Shown one piece after another: positions 1 through 5,965 of a stretch of DNA of 6,561 nt. Position numbers and translations under genes: made by a program. Origin of the DNA: JABAYQ01 sp018608925. Lineage in GTDB: Bacteria > Bacteroidota > Bacteroidia > Flavobacteriales > UBA7312. The notes under the pieces are model-generated. The model saw nothing but the letters and a program-made list of their open reading frames with translations, was not told the DNA's origin and made no database searches. The stretch covers positions 1-6,561 of the forward strand of contig JASJHQ010000007.1 in the NCBI GenBank assembly GCA_037625715.1, read 5' to 3'. Each line of letters begins with the position of its first letter. Position 1 is the first letter of the stretch.

Positions 1-1754
1 GATATATTTTGAATAGATGCTATTTCTTTAGATGAAAGGTTTAGGCGAAGGAGGGCACATAAACGTTTGTCATTTTTTGTGAGTTTAGGAAATTTCTCAC
101 CTAATGTTAGGAAAAAGGAATCGTTCAAACTTTCAATATTAGCGTTAAACTCTTCTCTATCTTTCTCTGTGGAAAGGTTCTGAGCAATTAGTTTTTTAAT
201 CGTCTTTTGATCAATCTGATCATTAGATGCATTAAGCTTTTTTTGGAGATTTTCTAAAAACGCGTTCTTTTCGGCTATATGTAAGGCAAAATTAACAGCC
301 TCTTTATTCTTGTATTCTAATTCATATAAAAGGTTTTTATTCTCCAGCTTTTTGTTTTTAAGGTTAACATTAGTAAGCTCCTTTTCCTTTTGGGCAATCA
401 TTTTATTTTTCTTTATTCTTCCTCTTTGAAGGTAGATAATAAGTAATGTCACAATTAAAATAATGGAGCCTATTATTACAAAAGTGGTAATCTTGATCTT
501 ACTCACTTCTTTTTCTCTCAATAGAACCTGGTCTTTGATATTTATTTCGTTAACATGGGATATTGAGTCAATTTCTGCTTGTTTTTGGTATTCATATTTT
601 ACTTCTATTCTAGTTAATTCTTCTATCTTTTCTCTATTAAATAAACTGTCTTTAAGGGCGCTAGATATAGCAGAGAACTCTATTGCTTTTTTATAGTTTC
701 TTAATTTTGTGTATGCCTGCATCAAGGTGAAGGCCGCTTCGCTTTCCAAGGGTAGAGAACCTAAACCTATTGCAAGCTTATAACTCAGTGAACTATTTTT
801 AACAGATTCTTTTAAATACGCTACTCTTTGTTTTTCATTTCTTGCTAAAGAATCAGCAAGCCTAATATTTAAAGAGGCTATATTTATGTGTGTCGTTGCA
901 ACCCCATGTTTATCGCCAATCTCTTCAGCTATATTCAGAGATTTAAGATAATACGATAGAGTTTTGTCGTAAGAACCTTTCGTATAGTAAGAAACACCTA
1001 AGTTTTGATAAGAGCTAAACAGACCTCTTTTGTCTCCAATTTCTTCTTTAATCTTAAGTGATTTAAGATAATGTTGGATTGATTCATCTTCAAATCCTTG
1101 ATGCCAGTAAATACTTCCAATGTTGTTGTAAGAGTCTGCTACCCCCTTTTTGTTGCCGCTTTCGTTTGATATTTTTAATGATTTAAAGAAATAAGATAAT
1201 GCCTTATCATAAGCACCTTGATTGGAGTGAAGACCACCTATATTATTGTAGGCACTTTGTATTACTTTTTTATCGCCAATTTCTTCGCTAATTTTTAAAG
1301 ACTTAAGATAATAAGATATTGCTTTGGTGTAAGCGCCTTGATACTCGTAAACAAGTCCAATGTTGTTGTAAGAGCCTGAAATACCTTTTTTATCACCAAT
1401 TATTTTGTAGGCGTTAAGAGATTTAATGTGGTAATCTATGGCTTTGGTGTAAAAACCCTGATAATAGTAAATAATGCCTATATACCTTGAGCATTTTGCA
1501 ATAAGTTTTTGAGATTTAAACTGTTTTGAAATGTCAAGCGCTCTATGGTAATAAACTAAGGCGCTATCTGGCTTATTGTGTTCGTATTGGTCGCCCAACT
1601 CCAATAATGTTATTACTTTGTTTGTGTCTTGTTTTGCTAATGTAATTATTTGTTTTAGGCTGTCAATTTGTTTCTGATTTTGAGCAAAGACTTCTCCTTT
1701 GAACAAAAGGAGTACTGAAATAATTATCAGAAAAATATGTAGCCTGTGTTTCAT
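1..1754 (-). CDS. TPR repeat, membrane-anchored HTH regulator (3' end missing)
   Basis: An open frame of 584 codons runs from ATG at 1754 off the left edge of the window without a stop. The product starts with a Sec signal peptide (about residues 1-25, ending VFAQ). Six tetratricopeptide repeats of exactly 40 residues follow (about 75-300), each resembling SYNNIG-x-Y-xx-QG-x-Y-x-KAI-x-YYLKSLKI-x-EEIGDKKG. A further helical region leads to one membrane segment (about 421-441, IIGSIILIVTLLIIYL). After that come a Lys/Glu-rich, probably coiled-coil stretch and a truncated C-terminal HTH beginning LCALLRLNLSSKEIASIQNI. This order is typical of Bacteroidota regulators with a periplasmic TPR sensor and a cytoplasmic LuxR-like HTH. 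Signal and target genes cannot be read from the sequence. The start is favoured by the signal peptide directly after it. The ATG lies 26 bases from the flanking element at 1781-1910. Confidence 0.88.
   Translation of the reverse strand, partial: MKHRLHIFLIIISVLLLFKGEVFAQNQKQIDSLKQIITLAKQDTNKVITLLELGDQYEHNKPDSALVYYHRALDISKQFKSQKLIAKCSRYIGIIYYYQGFYTKAIDYHIKSLNAYKIIGDKKGISGSYNNIGLVYEYQGAYTKAISYYLKSLKISEEIGDKKVIQSAYNNIGGLHSNQGAYDKALSYFFKSLKISNESGNKKGVADSYNNIGSIYWHQGFEDESIQHYLKSLKIKEEIGDKRGLFSSYQNLGVSYYTKGSYDKTLSYYLKSLNIAEEIGDKHGVATTHINIASLNIRLADSLARNEKQRVAYLKESVKNSSLSYKLAIGLGSLPLESEAAFTLMQAYTKLRNYKKAIEFSAISSALKDSLFNREKIEELTRIEVKYEYQKQAEIDSISHVNEINIKDQVLLREKEVSKIKITTFVIIGSIILIVTLLIIYLQRGRIKKNKMIAQKEKELTNVNLKNKKLENKNLLYELEYKNKEAVNFALHIAEKNAFLENLQKKLNASNDQIDQKTIKKLIAQNLSTEKDREEFNANIESLNDSFFLTLGEKFPKLTKNDKRLCALLRLNLSSKEIASIQNI
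877..1500 (-). repeat. 120-bp tandem periodicity encoding TPR units
   Basis: Matching segments start at 877, 997, 1117, 1237, 1357 and 1477, exactly 120 bp apart, and each encodes one 40-residue TPR unit of the regulator. Copies 1117 and 1357 are nearly identical over about 20 bases. The repeat is coding and explains the strong periodicity of the left third of the window. Confidence 0.9.
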
Positions 1755-1780
1755 GGAGTCAGAGTAATTTTTTCAATGTT

Positions 1781-1910
1781 TGTTAACGGCTTGGGCTAAA
1801 ATGACGTGTGCCATTTACCCTTGATTAAGCTTTGTACTAAAGGTAGTCATTTCCTAATGTATTAGTTGTTCGAAGCATAAACGAAGCATACATTTTAGGT
1901 AGTGTTATAT
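1781..1910 (-). repeat. attC-like element 0
   Basis: Plus-strand ends are TGTTAAC (1781-1787) and GTTATAT (1904-1910). The stem CTAAAATG (1796-1803) pairs with CATTTTAG (1891-1898). It continues past a 3-base bulge as TGTGC (1807-1811) with GCATA (1886-1890), including one G-T pair. On the minus strand it reads ATATAAC-ACTAC-stem-CCCAAGCC-GTTAACA, which has the YAAC...CGTT frame of an integron attC site. The right arm holds a direct repeat of CGAAGCATA at 1871-1879 and 1882-1890. It lies between the TPR gene and the small secreted protein. Its internal stem is shorter than in elements 1 and 2, so this is the least certain of the four complete elements. Confidence 0.6.
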
Positions 1911-1943
1911 GCACTTTTTCATGTAGTGTAGAGCTAGTTCTAA

Positions 1944-1954
1944 TGCGAATCGCA
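1944..1954. promoter_or_regulatory. small palindrome upstream of the secreted protein gene
   Basis: TGCGAATCGCA is a 5-bp inverted repeat around a single central base, about 77 bases before the start codon at 2031. It could be an operator half-site pair, but no regulator that would bind it is recognisable and the match may be chance. No convincing Bacteroidota -7 box (TAnnTTTG) was found between it and the gene. Confidence 0.2.
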
Positions 1955-2030
1955 ATTTAACGATCATAAGGATGTTTACCGCGATATTATGATAATTGTT
2001 TAACTTAAATGAAACTAAAAATTAAAAAAG

Positions 2031-2390
2031 ATGAAATTATTATTGACGCTAGGATTATTTGTGATCTTTTCTCTGAATTCAATCGCACAAGAAACCGTGA
2101 TTAAGGAAAAACAAAAAGAACAAACCGTTGAAGCATCCTGTGGTATCTGCCAATTCTCTATGGAGGGGAATTCGTGCGATCTTGCAGTTCGAATTGATGG
2201 AAAGAGTTATTACGTCGAGGGTGCAAAAATGAATGATCACGGAAATGCTCACTCAGCTCATGGAATGTGTAATGAAGTTCGTCAAGCCAAAGTAATTGGT
2301 AAGGTCGTTGGCGACAAATTTATTGCTACATCTTTTGAATTAATCGAAGTAGAGGGAGGCGGTCATGATCATGGAGGCCATGAACACTAG
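2031..2390 (+). CDS. Small secreted Cys/His-rich protein, DUF6370-like
   Basis: A 119-residue protein with a signal peptide (about 1-20, ending NSIAQ), so it is probably periplasmic or secreted. The mature part has C37-x2-C40 in the segment SCGICQF, then C49 in CDLAV-x-IDGK, then a His-rich stretch (H70, H74, H77) ending at C80, and a tail HDHGGHEH. The central pattern, CGICQF-x-M then CDLAV then DHG then C, matches what I recall of the Bacteroidota family DUF6370, whose function is unknown. The CxxC, extra cysteines and His-rich tail suggest metal binding, but this is inference. An A-rich stretch (AAAAATTAAAAAAG) directly before the ATG is a usual Bacteroidota translation start. It is the only gene here on the plus strand, opposite to the polarity of the rest of the array. 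Confidence 0.75.
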   Translation: MKLLLTLGLFVIFSLNSIAQETVIKEKQKEQTVEASCGICQFSMEGNSCDLAVRIDGKSYYVEGAKMNDHGNAHSAHGMCNEVRQAKVIGKVVGDKFIATSFELIEVEGGGHDHGGHEH

Positions 2391-2677
2391 GTGTTGTGTT
2401 TGTATTTTTAGCATCCAGCAATTAATTCACACACAACTTATGTCTCTGTTTTACTGTGGGTGAATAGTGTGAGCAATGTGTGTGATAAATCCAGCACGAG
2501 TAGCACATTGTATTATTGCCTACCCAGTTCTTAATTCACACTATTAGGATCAAACACAGAAATACACACAGTAAAATGGTACCAGTATTAATGATTTGAA
2601 GAACGAAATGTATTGCGAAAATAGAGGAGGCGAGCACTTACCGTTAGCGGGTATCATCGAGCCTAATCGTCTATTGC
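2391..2677. other. Non-coding tail of the cassette with the plus-strand gene
   Basis: No convincing gene was found on either strand. The stretch holds a nested inverted repeat (2449-2576, listed separately) and a direct repeat TTAATTCACAC at 2422-2432 and 2531-2541. Positions 2620-2677 contain no recognisable motif. In array polarity (minus strand) this is the 5' part of the cassette, which is unusually long compared with the 14-33 base leaders of the neighbouring cassettes. Confidence 0.5.
2449..2576. repeat. Nested inverted repeat of unknown nature
   Basis: Three stems are nested in order. TTTTACTGTG (2449-2458) pairs with CACAGTAAAA (2567-2576). AATAGTGTGA (2463-2472) pairs with TCACACTATT (2536-2545). 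CAATGTG (2474-2480) pairs with CACATTG (2504-2510). The 27 pairs are all Watson-Crick. The element begins 58 bases after the stop codon at 2390. It lacks the AAC and GTT ends of the attC-like elements. It may be a folded 3' RNA region of the small gene, a decayed cassette site or a small miniature element. Confidence 0.55.
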
Positions 2678-2809
2678 ATACAACGTTCAATGTATGAGAA
2701 GTAGCGGTTTAAAACCCACTTACTTTTCAATTAGCAAGATGCTTAATTAAAACAAAAAAGTGGTTGGAGATTACTCTCAAACCGCTACTTCTTATACATA
2801 TTGTTGGCG
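2678..2809 (-). repeat. attC-like element 1
   Basis: Ends are ATACAAC (2678-2684) and GTTGGCG (2803-2809) on the plus strand. Between them a 21-bp stem joins 2690-2710 to 2779-2799, with 20 Watson-Crick pairs and one G-T pair when the plus strand folds. Spacers are 5 bases (GTTCA) on the left and 3 (ATT) on the right. The inner part folds further (AATTAGC with GCTTAATT). On the minus strand it reads CGCCAAC-AAT-stem-TGAAC-GTTGTAT. The AACAAT at one end and CGTT at the other match the conserved ends of classical attC sites. It is closely related to element 2: both hold CTTAATTAAA and GAGATTACTC at nearly the same spacing. It sits 7 bases beyond the stop codon of the bestrophin gene. Confidence 0.82.
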
Positions 2810-2816
2810 TGTCGTT

Positions 2817-3821
2817 TTACATTAATACATCATTCACGGGCTTTAGCTTTTCTGGAATATTTGCTTCATCAAGCATTTCTTTTAAATCAATTTCTATGGT
2901 TCTACAAATTGCATTTAATGGGACATCATTTATTCCATTTTCGAAAGGGTTTTCACTTGAATCCCCGACATCTTCCATGGTTTGAAAAATCCAAGAAATT
3001 AAAATAGAAGTAGGTATAGTTATCCAAACAAAACTGTGCTCAGCGATAACTGAAACGAGCCCGAAGGGCAACAGAGTTATGAAAATTGCTACAAATACTT
3101 GACTGAAAAAACCATATTGTCTTGGAAAGGGAAATGTCTTAATTCTTTCTGCAGCTCCTTGGTAATTGAAGAACGCTTCTATCATTTTTTCTATATCGCT
3201 ATGCTCAAATTCAGTGAATAACCTTTTTCTTTTTAATTCCGTCAGCTGAGCACTTTGTTCTTTTAGTAAATAGGTGGCCTTGTTCGTTTTATGGGGTAGC
3301 TCCTTCTTTTCTTTTTCATTGAGATAGTTTTCTGAAATATATTTTACATTTTTAATGTACATTTCTTCCAGCGTTTCACCTGTTGCTCTTGATGAGATTT
3401 CATGATAGTTATGGCCATCCCAGACAGAAGTTTTTCTCAATTGAGTTCTTAGTACATTGATATAAGCCAAATGCCTGTAGATAAGCTCTTTTTTTATTTT
3501 TTGTAATTCATCATCACTCAAACCGTCATCATTTAGCCAATTTGAAACCCAAGTGCCAAAGGTTCTGCTGCTATTTACGACCCCCCCCCAAATTTTACGC
3601 GCGTCCCACAGTCTGTCATAAGAAGCATTGTTTTTAAAGCCAATATAAAATGCTACAGCTGTACCAATAGTAGCAATGGGGAGAAAGGGAATGGAAAGAA
3701 ATTTCCATCCTAATATTTCATAGCAAACACAAACCGCAGTAGAAAGTAAACTAGCGTATAATAGTAACTTCCATGAAAAAATGAATATTATTTTAGGATG
3801 TATATTTCTTCTTGTGATCAT
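2817..3821 (-). CDS. Bestrophin-family ion channel (UPF0187)
   Basis: A 334-residue inner-membrane protein, close to the usual 290-330 of bacterial bestrophins, which are pentameric channels. Hydrophobic segments lie at about 11-33, 41-62, 238-260 and 264-280. The signature FLPIATIGTAVAFYIGF (46-62) runs into NNASYDRLWDARKIWGG (64-80) and VVNSSR, which is the conserved bestrophin N-terminal region. The C-terminal motif E-x-PFENGINDVPLNAICRTIE (290-310) is the conserved cytoplasmic segment after the last membrane helix. The ion carried is not predictable: animal bestrophins pass anions, whereas a studied bacterial one passes cations. Codons 78-81 contain a run of nine G, which could slip. The ATG at 3821 follows a 33-base leader from the flanking element, and the stop lies 7 bases from element 1, so the gene fills its cassette. 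Confidence 0.92.
   Translation of the reverse strand: MITRRNIHPKIIFIFSWKLLLYASLLSTAVCVCYEILGWKFLSIPFLPIATIGTAVAFYIGFKNNASYDRLWDARKIWGGVVNSSRTFGTWVSNWLNDDGLSDDELQKIKKELIYRHLAYINVLRTQLRKTSVWDGHNYHEISSRATGETLEEMYIKNVKYISENYLNEKEKKELPHKTNKATYLLKEQSAQLTELKRKRLFTEFEHSDIEKMIEAFFNYQGAAERIKTFPFPRQYGFFSQVFVAIFITLLPFGLVSVIAEHSFVWITIPTSILISWIFQTMEDVGDSSENPFENGINDVPLNAICRTIEIDLKEMLDEANIPEKLKPVNDVLM
3581..3589 (-). repeat. G9 homopolymer inside the bestrophin gene
   Basis: Nine C on the plus strand give TGG-GGG-GGG-GTC on the coding strand, encoding W78-G79-G80-V81. The run is in frame and both glycines fit the family motif. In an AT-rich genome such a run is a likely slippage point. Gain or loss of one base would truncate the channel after the second membrane segment. 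Confidence 0.9.
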
Positions 3822-3854
3822 GTTCTATTCGTTTTTTACCTTTTGAGTTATGCT

Positions 3855-3985
3855 CGCCAACGTTTAGTATAAGAGTAGTAGCGGATTTAAATGCTCTTAC
3901 CTTTCGGGAAGCAAAATACTTAATTAAATGCAAAAACGGTTTGAGATTACTCCCAAACCGCTATTGCTTTTATACATTGTTATAG
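3855..3985 (-). repeat. attC-like element 2
   Basis: Ends are CGCCAAC (3855-3861) and GTTATAG (3979-3985). The stem GTATAAGAGTAGTAGCGG (3867-3884) pairs with 3958-3975: 15 Watson-Crick pairs plus three G-T pairs on the plus strand, with no true mismatch. Spacers are GTTTA (5 bases) and ATT (3 bases), the same asymmetry as element 1. On the minus strand it reads CTATAAC-AAT-stem-TAAAC-GTTGGCG. Its left end pairs with the right end of element 1 across the bestrophin gene. It lies 22 bases beyond the stop codon of the amine oxidase gene. Confidence 0.82.
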
Positions 3986-4007
3986 CCAGTTGTTCAGGTA
4001 TAGATAT

Positions 4008-5249
4008 CTACTCCAATAAGCTATCAACAGCTTCATAGCCTGATATTATAGCACTTTGAACAGAACCACGTATTATATAGAAACCATCAACCGGGCTTAT
4101 TCCCGATGAATTATATGTTTCTCCAGCAAAATAGACTTTATCATCAAGAGGAGCAATAAGATCTTCTGATGCAGATTGAAAGTCACTGGTCCACGTTCCT
4201 TGGGTAAATGTCTGTTGATTCCAATTTTCATATATGTAGGACCCCAGATAATTCTGCGATGCTAGCCCATTAAAATAACCATCTAACTCTTGAATCACAG
4301 AACTTACAATTGAATCTGAATTATTTAATAAATAGTAGTCTTCAGCTGAAATCCCAGTAGATAATAGCCCTAAAACATGATCTTGAGCTCCCTTATCATA
4401 TGCTACATCATAATATGTTTTTTCTCCGCTACTTGTTTCACATGTAATAACATCTGGGTAAAATTGATTAGAAAACCTCATAAACAACTTAAATCCGGGC
4501 AAAAATTCAACAGCTTGTATAGCAGTGATTTTTTCTGCAGGTAACGAAGGGTTAAAGGTAATAACGTTCGATTTAAGCACACCTAATGAAACAGTTAAAA
4601 TTACTTTTTCGGCTTGGTATTCCGTGCCATTATCTGTTGTTAACACTACTTGGTCTCCTGAATAATCTATGGTTGTGACCTTAGAATTATAGATAATATT
4701 TTGCTCGATATTTTGCGTAAAATTTTCATAAATAAAATCGTACCATGTAGTATTCTTAAATTTATATTCTGTAATATAATTGGCATAGTAATCTACCATA
4801 TCTTGATTTGAAATTTGTGAAATAGTATTTCCGACTACTTCTTGAACATTCATTGGCTGATATAAAATAGTTTCAACATCTGGTTCGTTTCCTGGTTGAT
4901 TTATTAAATAGTTTAGAATTGATTTATCTTCATGAATCCACTCAGCACCCAAATCGATAGGAAAATCTGCAAAGTTTTCATCTTTCTGGATTCTACCACC
5001 AAGCTTGTCAGTTGCTTCTAATATTTGATAACTAATACCTTCCTCTTCTAGTTTTTTTGCAGCAGCTAATCCAGCAGCTCCGGCCCCCACAATAATTACA
5101 TTTCCTTGAAACTCAGTTTCGGTATTTTCTGAGCCAGCGGGCAGCGGCATTGGGGGTGGAGTTTCATCTTTTTTGCATGACATAACTAACATTGCGAGAA
5201 TGATAGAGACTAGAGAAACTAGGGATGTTATTTTTATATGTTTTTTCAT
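4008..5249 (-). CDS. Lipoprotein flavin monoamine oxidase family enzyme
   Basis: A 413-residue FAD-dependent amine oxidase-like protein. Residues 1-24 are a lipoprotein signal peptide with lipobox LVMSC and lipidated C25. The following KKDE resembles acidic and charged export tags after the lipid cysteine in some Bacteroidota, so surface exposure is possible. After a Pro-rich linker (about 30-38) comes the FAD-binding Rossmann motif VIIVGAGAAGL (51-61), the ribose-binding E78 and GGR (84-86). LPGFKLFMRF (around K254) matches the conserved lysine region near the flavin N5 in this superfamily. The C-terminal FAD motif is FAGE (374-377), followed by DGFYIIRGSVQSA. Substrate is unknown; amines, polyamines or amino acids are possible. 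There is no twin-arginine signal, so FAD would have to be bound after Sec export. It lies 76 bases downstream of the Crp/Fnr gene, with a probable operator between them. Confidence 0.86.
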   Translation of the reverse strand: MKKHIKITSLVSLVSIILAMLVMSCKKDETPPPMPLPAGSENTETEFQGNVIIVGAGAAGLAAAKKLEEEGISYQILEATDKLGGRIQKDENFADFPIDLGAEWIHEDKSILNYLINQPGNEPDVETILYQPMNVQEVVGNTISQISNQDMVDYYANYITEYKFKNTTWYDFIYENFTQNIEQNIIYNSKVTTIDYSGDQVVLTTDNGTEYQAEKVILTVSLGVLKSNVITFNPSLPAEKITAIQAVEFLPGFKLFMRFSNQFYPDVITCETSSGEKTYYDVAYDKGAQDHVLGLLSTGISAEDYYLLNNSDSIVSSVIQELDGYFNGLASQNYLGSYIYENWNQQTFTQGTWTSDFQSASEDLIAPLDDKVYFAGETYNSSGISPVDGFYIIRGSVQSAIISGYEAVDSLLE

Positions 5250-5277
5250 AATGCTTTATTTAAGGACTAGTAAAGAA

Positions 5278-5285
5278 CAATATTA
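5278..5285 (-). promoter_or_regulatory. weak -7 box candidate for the amine oxidase gene
   Basis: On the minus strand this reads TAATATTG, one base off the Bacteroidota -7 consensus TAnnTTTG. It lies about 29 bases before the ATG at 5249. No TTG-type -33 box stands at the right distance. Instead the palindrome at 5308-5321 sits about 40 bases upstream of the implied start site, where an activator would bind. This is a weak call from one short motif. Confidence 0.25.
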
Positions 5286-5307
5286 ATTGTTTAAAAATTG
5301 AATTCAC

Positions 5308-5321
5308 TTGACATATGTCAC
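5308..5321. promoter_or_regulatory. FNR-geometry palindrome, probable operator
   Basis: TTGACATATGTCAC contains the perfect 12-bp palindrome TGACATATGTCA. Its layout, TTGAC-N4-GTCAC, has the same spacing as Crp/Fnr-type sites (TTGAT-N4-ATCAA). It is centred about 65 bases before the amine oxidase start codon and begins just beyond the stop codon of the Crp/Fnr gene. The natural inference is that the adjacent regulator controls the oxidase gene from this site. Confidence 0.5.
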
Positions 5322-5325
5322 AAAA

Positions 5326-5895
5326 TCATAGTTCTGACCTTATTCGACTCAAAGTTTCTCTATAAATCCCCAAATAGGAAGCTATATCAGTTAGTGATAC
5401 TGTTTGTAATATTTCAGGAGTCGTTTCAAGAAGTACTTTATAGCGTTCTTTGCTGGACATGAACTGTAACTGATAAAGTCTTTCTTCAATGCATAGAGTA
5501 TGTTCTATTATAAGATTATTTAGCAGGTGAATAATAGATATATCTGTTCGCGAAAGTTCTTTTATTTTTTCAATTTCGAATCTGATCAATTCAGAGTCTT
5601 GCAATAATTCAACGGTTTCTTTGGATAGCAAACCTTCATATGTTGTGATTGTTCCTATCGCTTCCTTTTCGAATGCGAACCACATGCATACTTCTCGTGA
5701 TTCTTTTAAATAGTACGATTTGACCCCTCCATTTAAGATTAAGTAGAAATAACCATGTCTCTTGCCTTCCAAAATCAATTTTGTACCCTTGTCATATTTC
5801 AAATACGAAGAATGTTTCATAAGGGCATTCAGAGATTCTTCTTCTAAATCTGGAAAGAGTGATTTTAATGTTTCTTGAAGCTCTGAATTATGCAT
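5326..5895 (-). CDS. Crp/Fnr family transcriptional regulator
   Basis: A 189-residue cytoplasmic regulator, the usual size for short Bacteroidota Crp/Fnr proteins. The N-terminal cyclic-nucleotide-binding-like beta-roll includes YDKGTKLILEGKRHGYFYLILNGGVKSYY. It lacks the classical cAMP phosphate-binding arginine motif, so its ligand is unknown. It also has no N-terminal cysteine cluster of the kind that would suggest oxygen sensing. A dimer helix (about 118-145) leads to the C-terminal winged HTH SLTDIASYLGIYRETLSRIR (167-186), with the recognition helix around RETLSRIR. The ATG at 5895 lies only 14 bases from attC-like element 3, so its promoter must overlap the element or lie in the neighbouring glycosylase cassette. 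It is in the same cassette and orientation as the amine oxidase, its likely target. Confidence 0.87.
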   Translation of the reverse strand: MHNSELQETLKSLFPDLEEESLNALMKHSSYLKYDKGTKLILEGKRHGYFYLILNGGVKSYYLKESREVCMWFAFEKEAIGTITTYEGLLSKETVELLQDSELIRFEIEKIKELSRTDISIIHLLNNLIIEHTLCIEERLYQLQFMSSKERYKVLLETTPEILQTVSLTDIASYLGIYRETLSRIRSEL

Positions 5896-5909
5896 TCTAT
5901 TAAAATTGT

Positions 5910-5960
5910 CTATAACGTTTGGGTAAACTGCGTTTTAATGCAGTTTAGGTTTTGTTAGCA
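5910..5960 (-). repeat. attC-like element 3 (short form)
   Basis: Ends are CTATAAC (5910-5916) and GTTAGCA (5954-5960). A perfect 8-bp stem TAAACTGC (5924-5931) / GCAGTTTA (5940-5947) closes an 8-base loop. On the minus strand it reads TGCTAAC-AAAACC-stem-CCCAAAC-GTTATAG, again YAACAA...CGTT. At 51 bp it is much shorter than elements 1 and 2, because the long variable tip is missing. Its left end is complementary to the right end of element 2. It is not a good terminator for the minus-strand glycosylase transcript, because no U run follows the stem in that direction. Confidence 0.75.
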
Positions 5961-5965
5961 AATGT

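Noticed and set aside
463..696. Plus-strand open frame opposite the TPR gene
   Set aside because: It lies fully antisense to the long TPR-HTH frame, which has clear domains.
877..1500. 120-bp periodic repeats as a possible CRISPR or satellite array
   Set aside because: The period is an exact multiple of three and encodes 40-residue TPR units in one open frame.
2643..2649. GTTAGCG as an additional cassette boundary
   Set aside because: No stem element precedes it, and no matching CGCTAAC opens the next element, which starts ATACAAC instead.
2550..2657. 35-codon minus-strand reading frame in the non-coding stretch
   Set aside because: It has no recognisable motif or good ribosome-binding site, and its 3' part overlaps the nested inverted repeat.
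2764..3007. Two plus-strand open frames overlapping element 1 and the bestrophin 3' end
   Set aside because: They are antisense shadows of the bestrophin gene and start inside the stem element.
2678..3985. Elements 1 and 2 as terminal repeats of an insertion sequence or composite element around the bestrophin gene
   Set aside because: Each element is itself a complete inverted repeat. There is no transposase or target duplication, and elements 0 and 3 continue the same pattern around other genes.
5924..5947. Stem at element 3 as an ordinary terminator of the glycosylase gene
   Set aside because: In the minus-strand direction no U run follows the stem. The AAC/GTT ends and boundary complementarity fit a cassette site better. 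Partial terminator function is not excluded.
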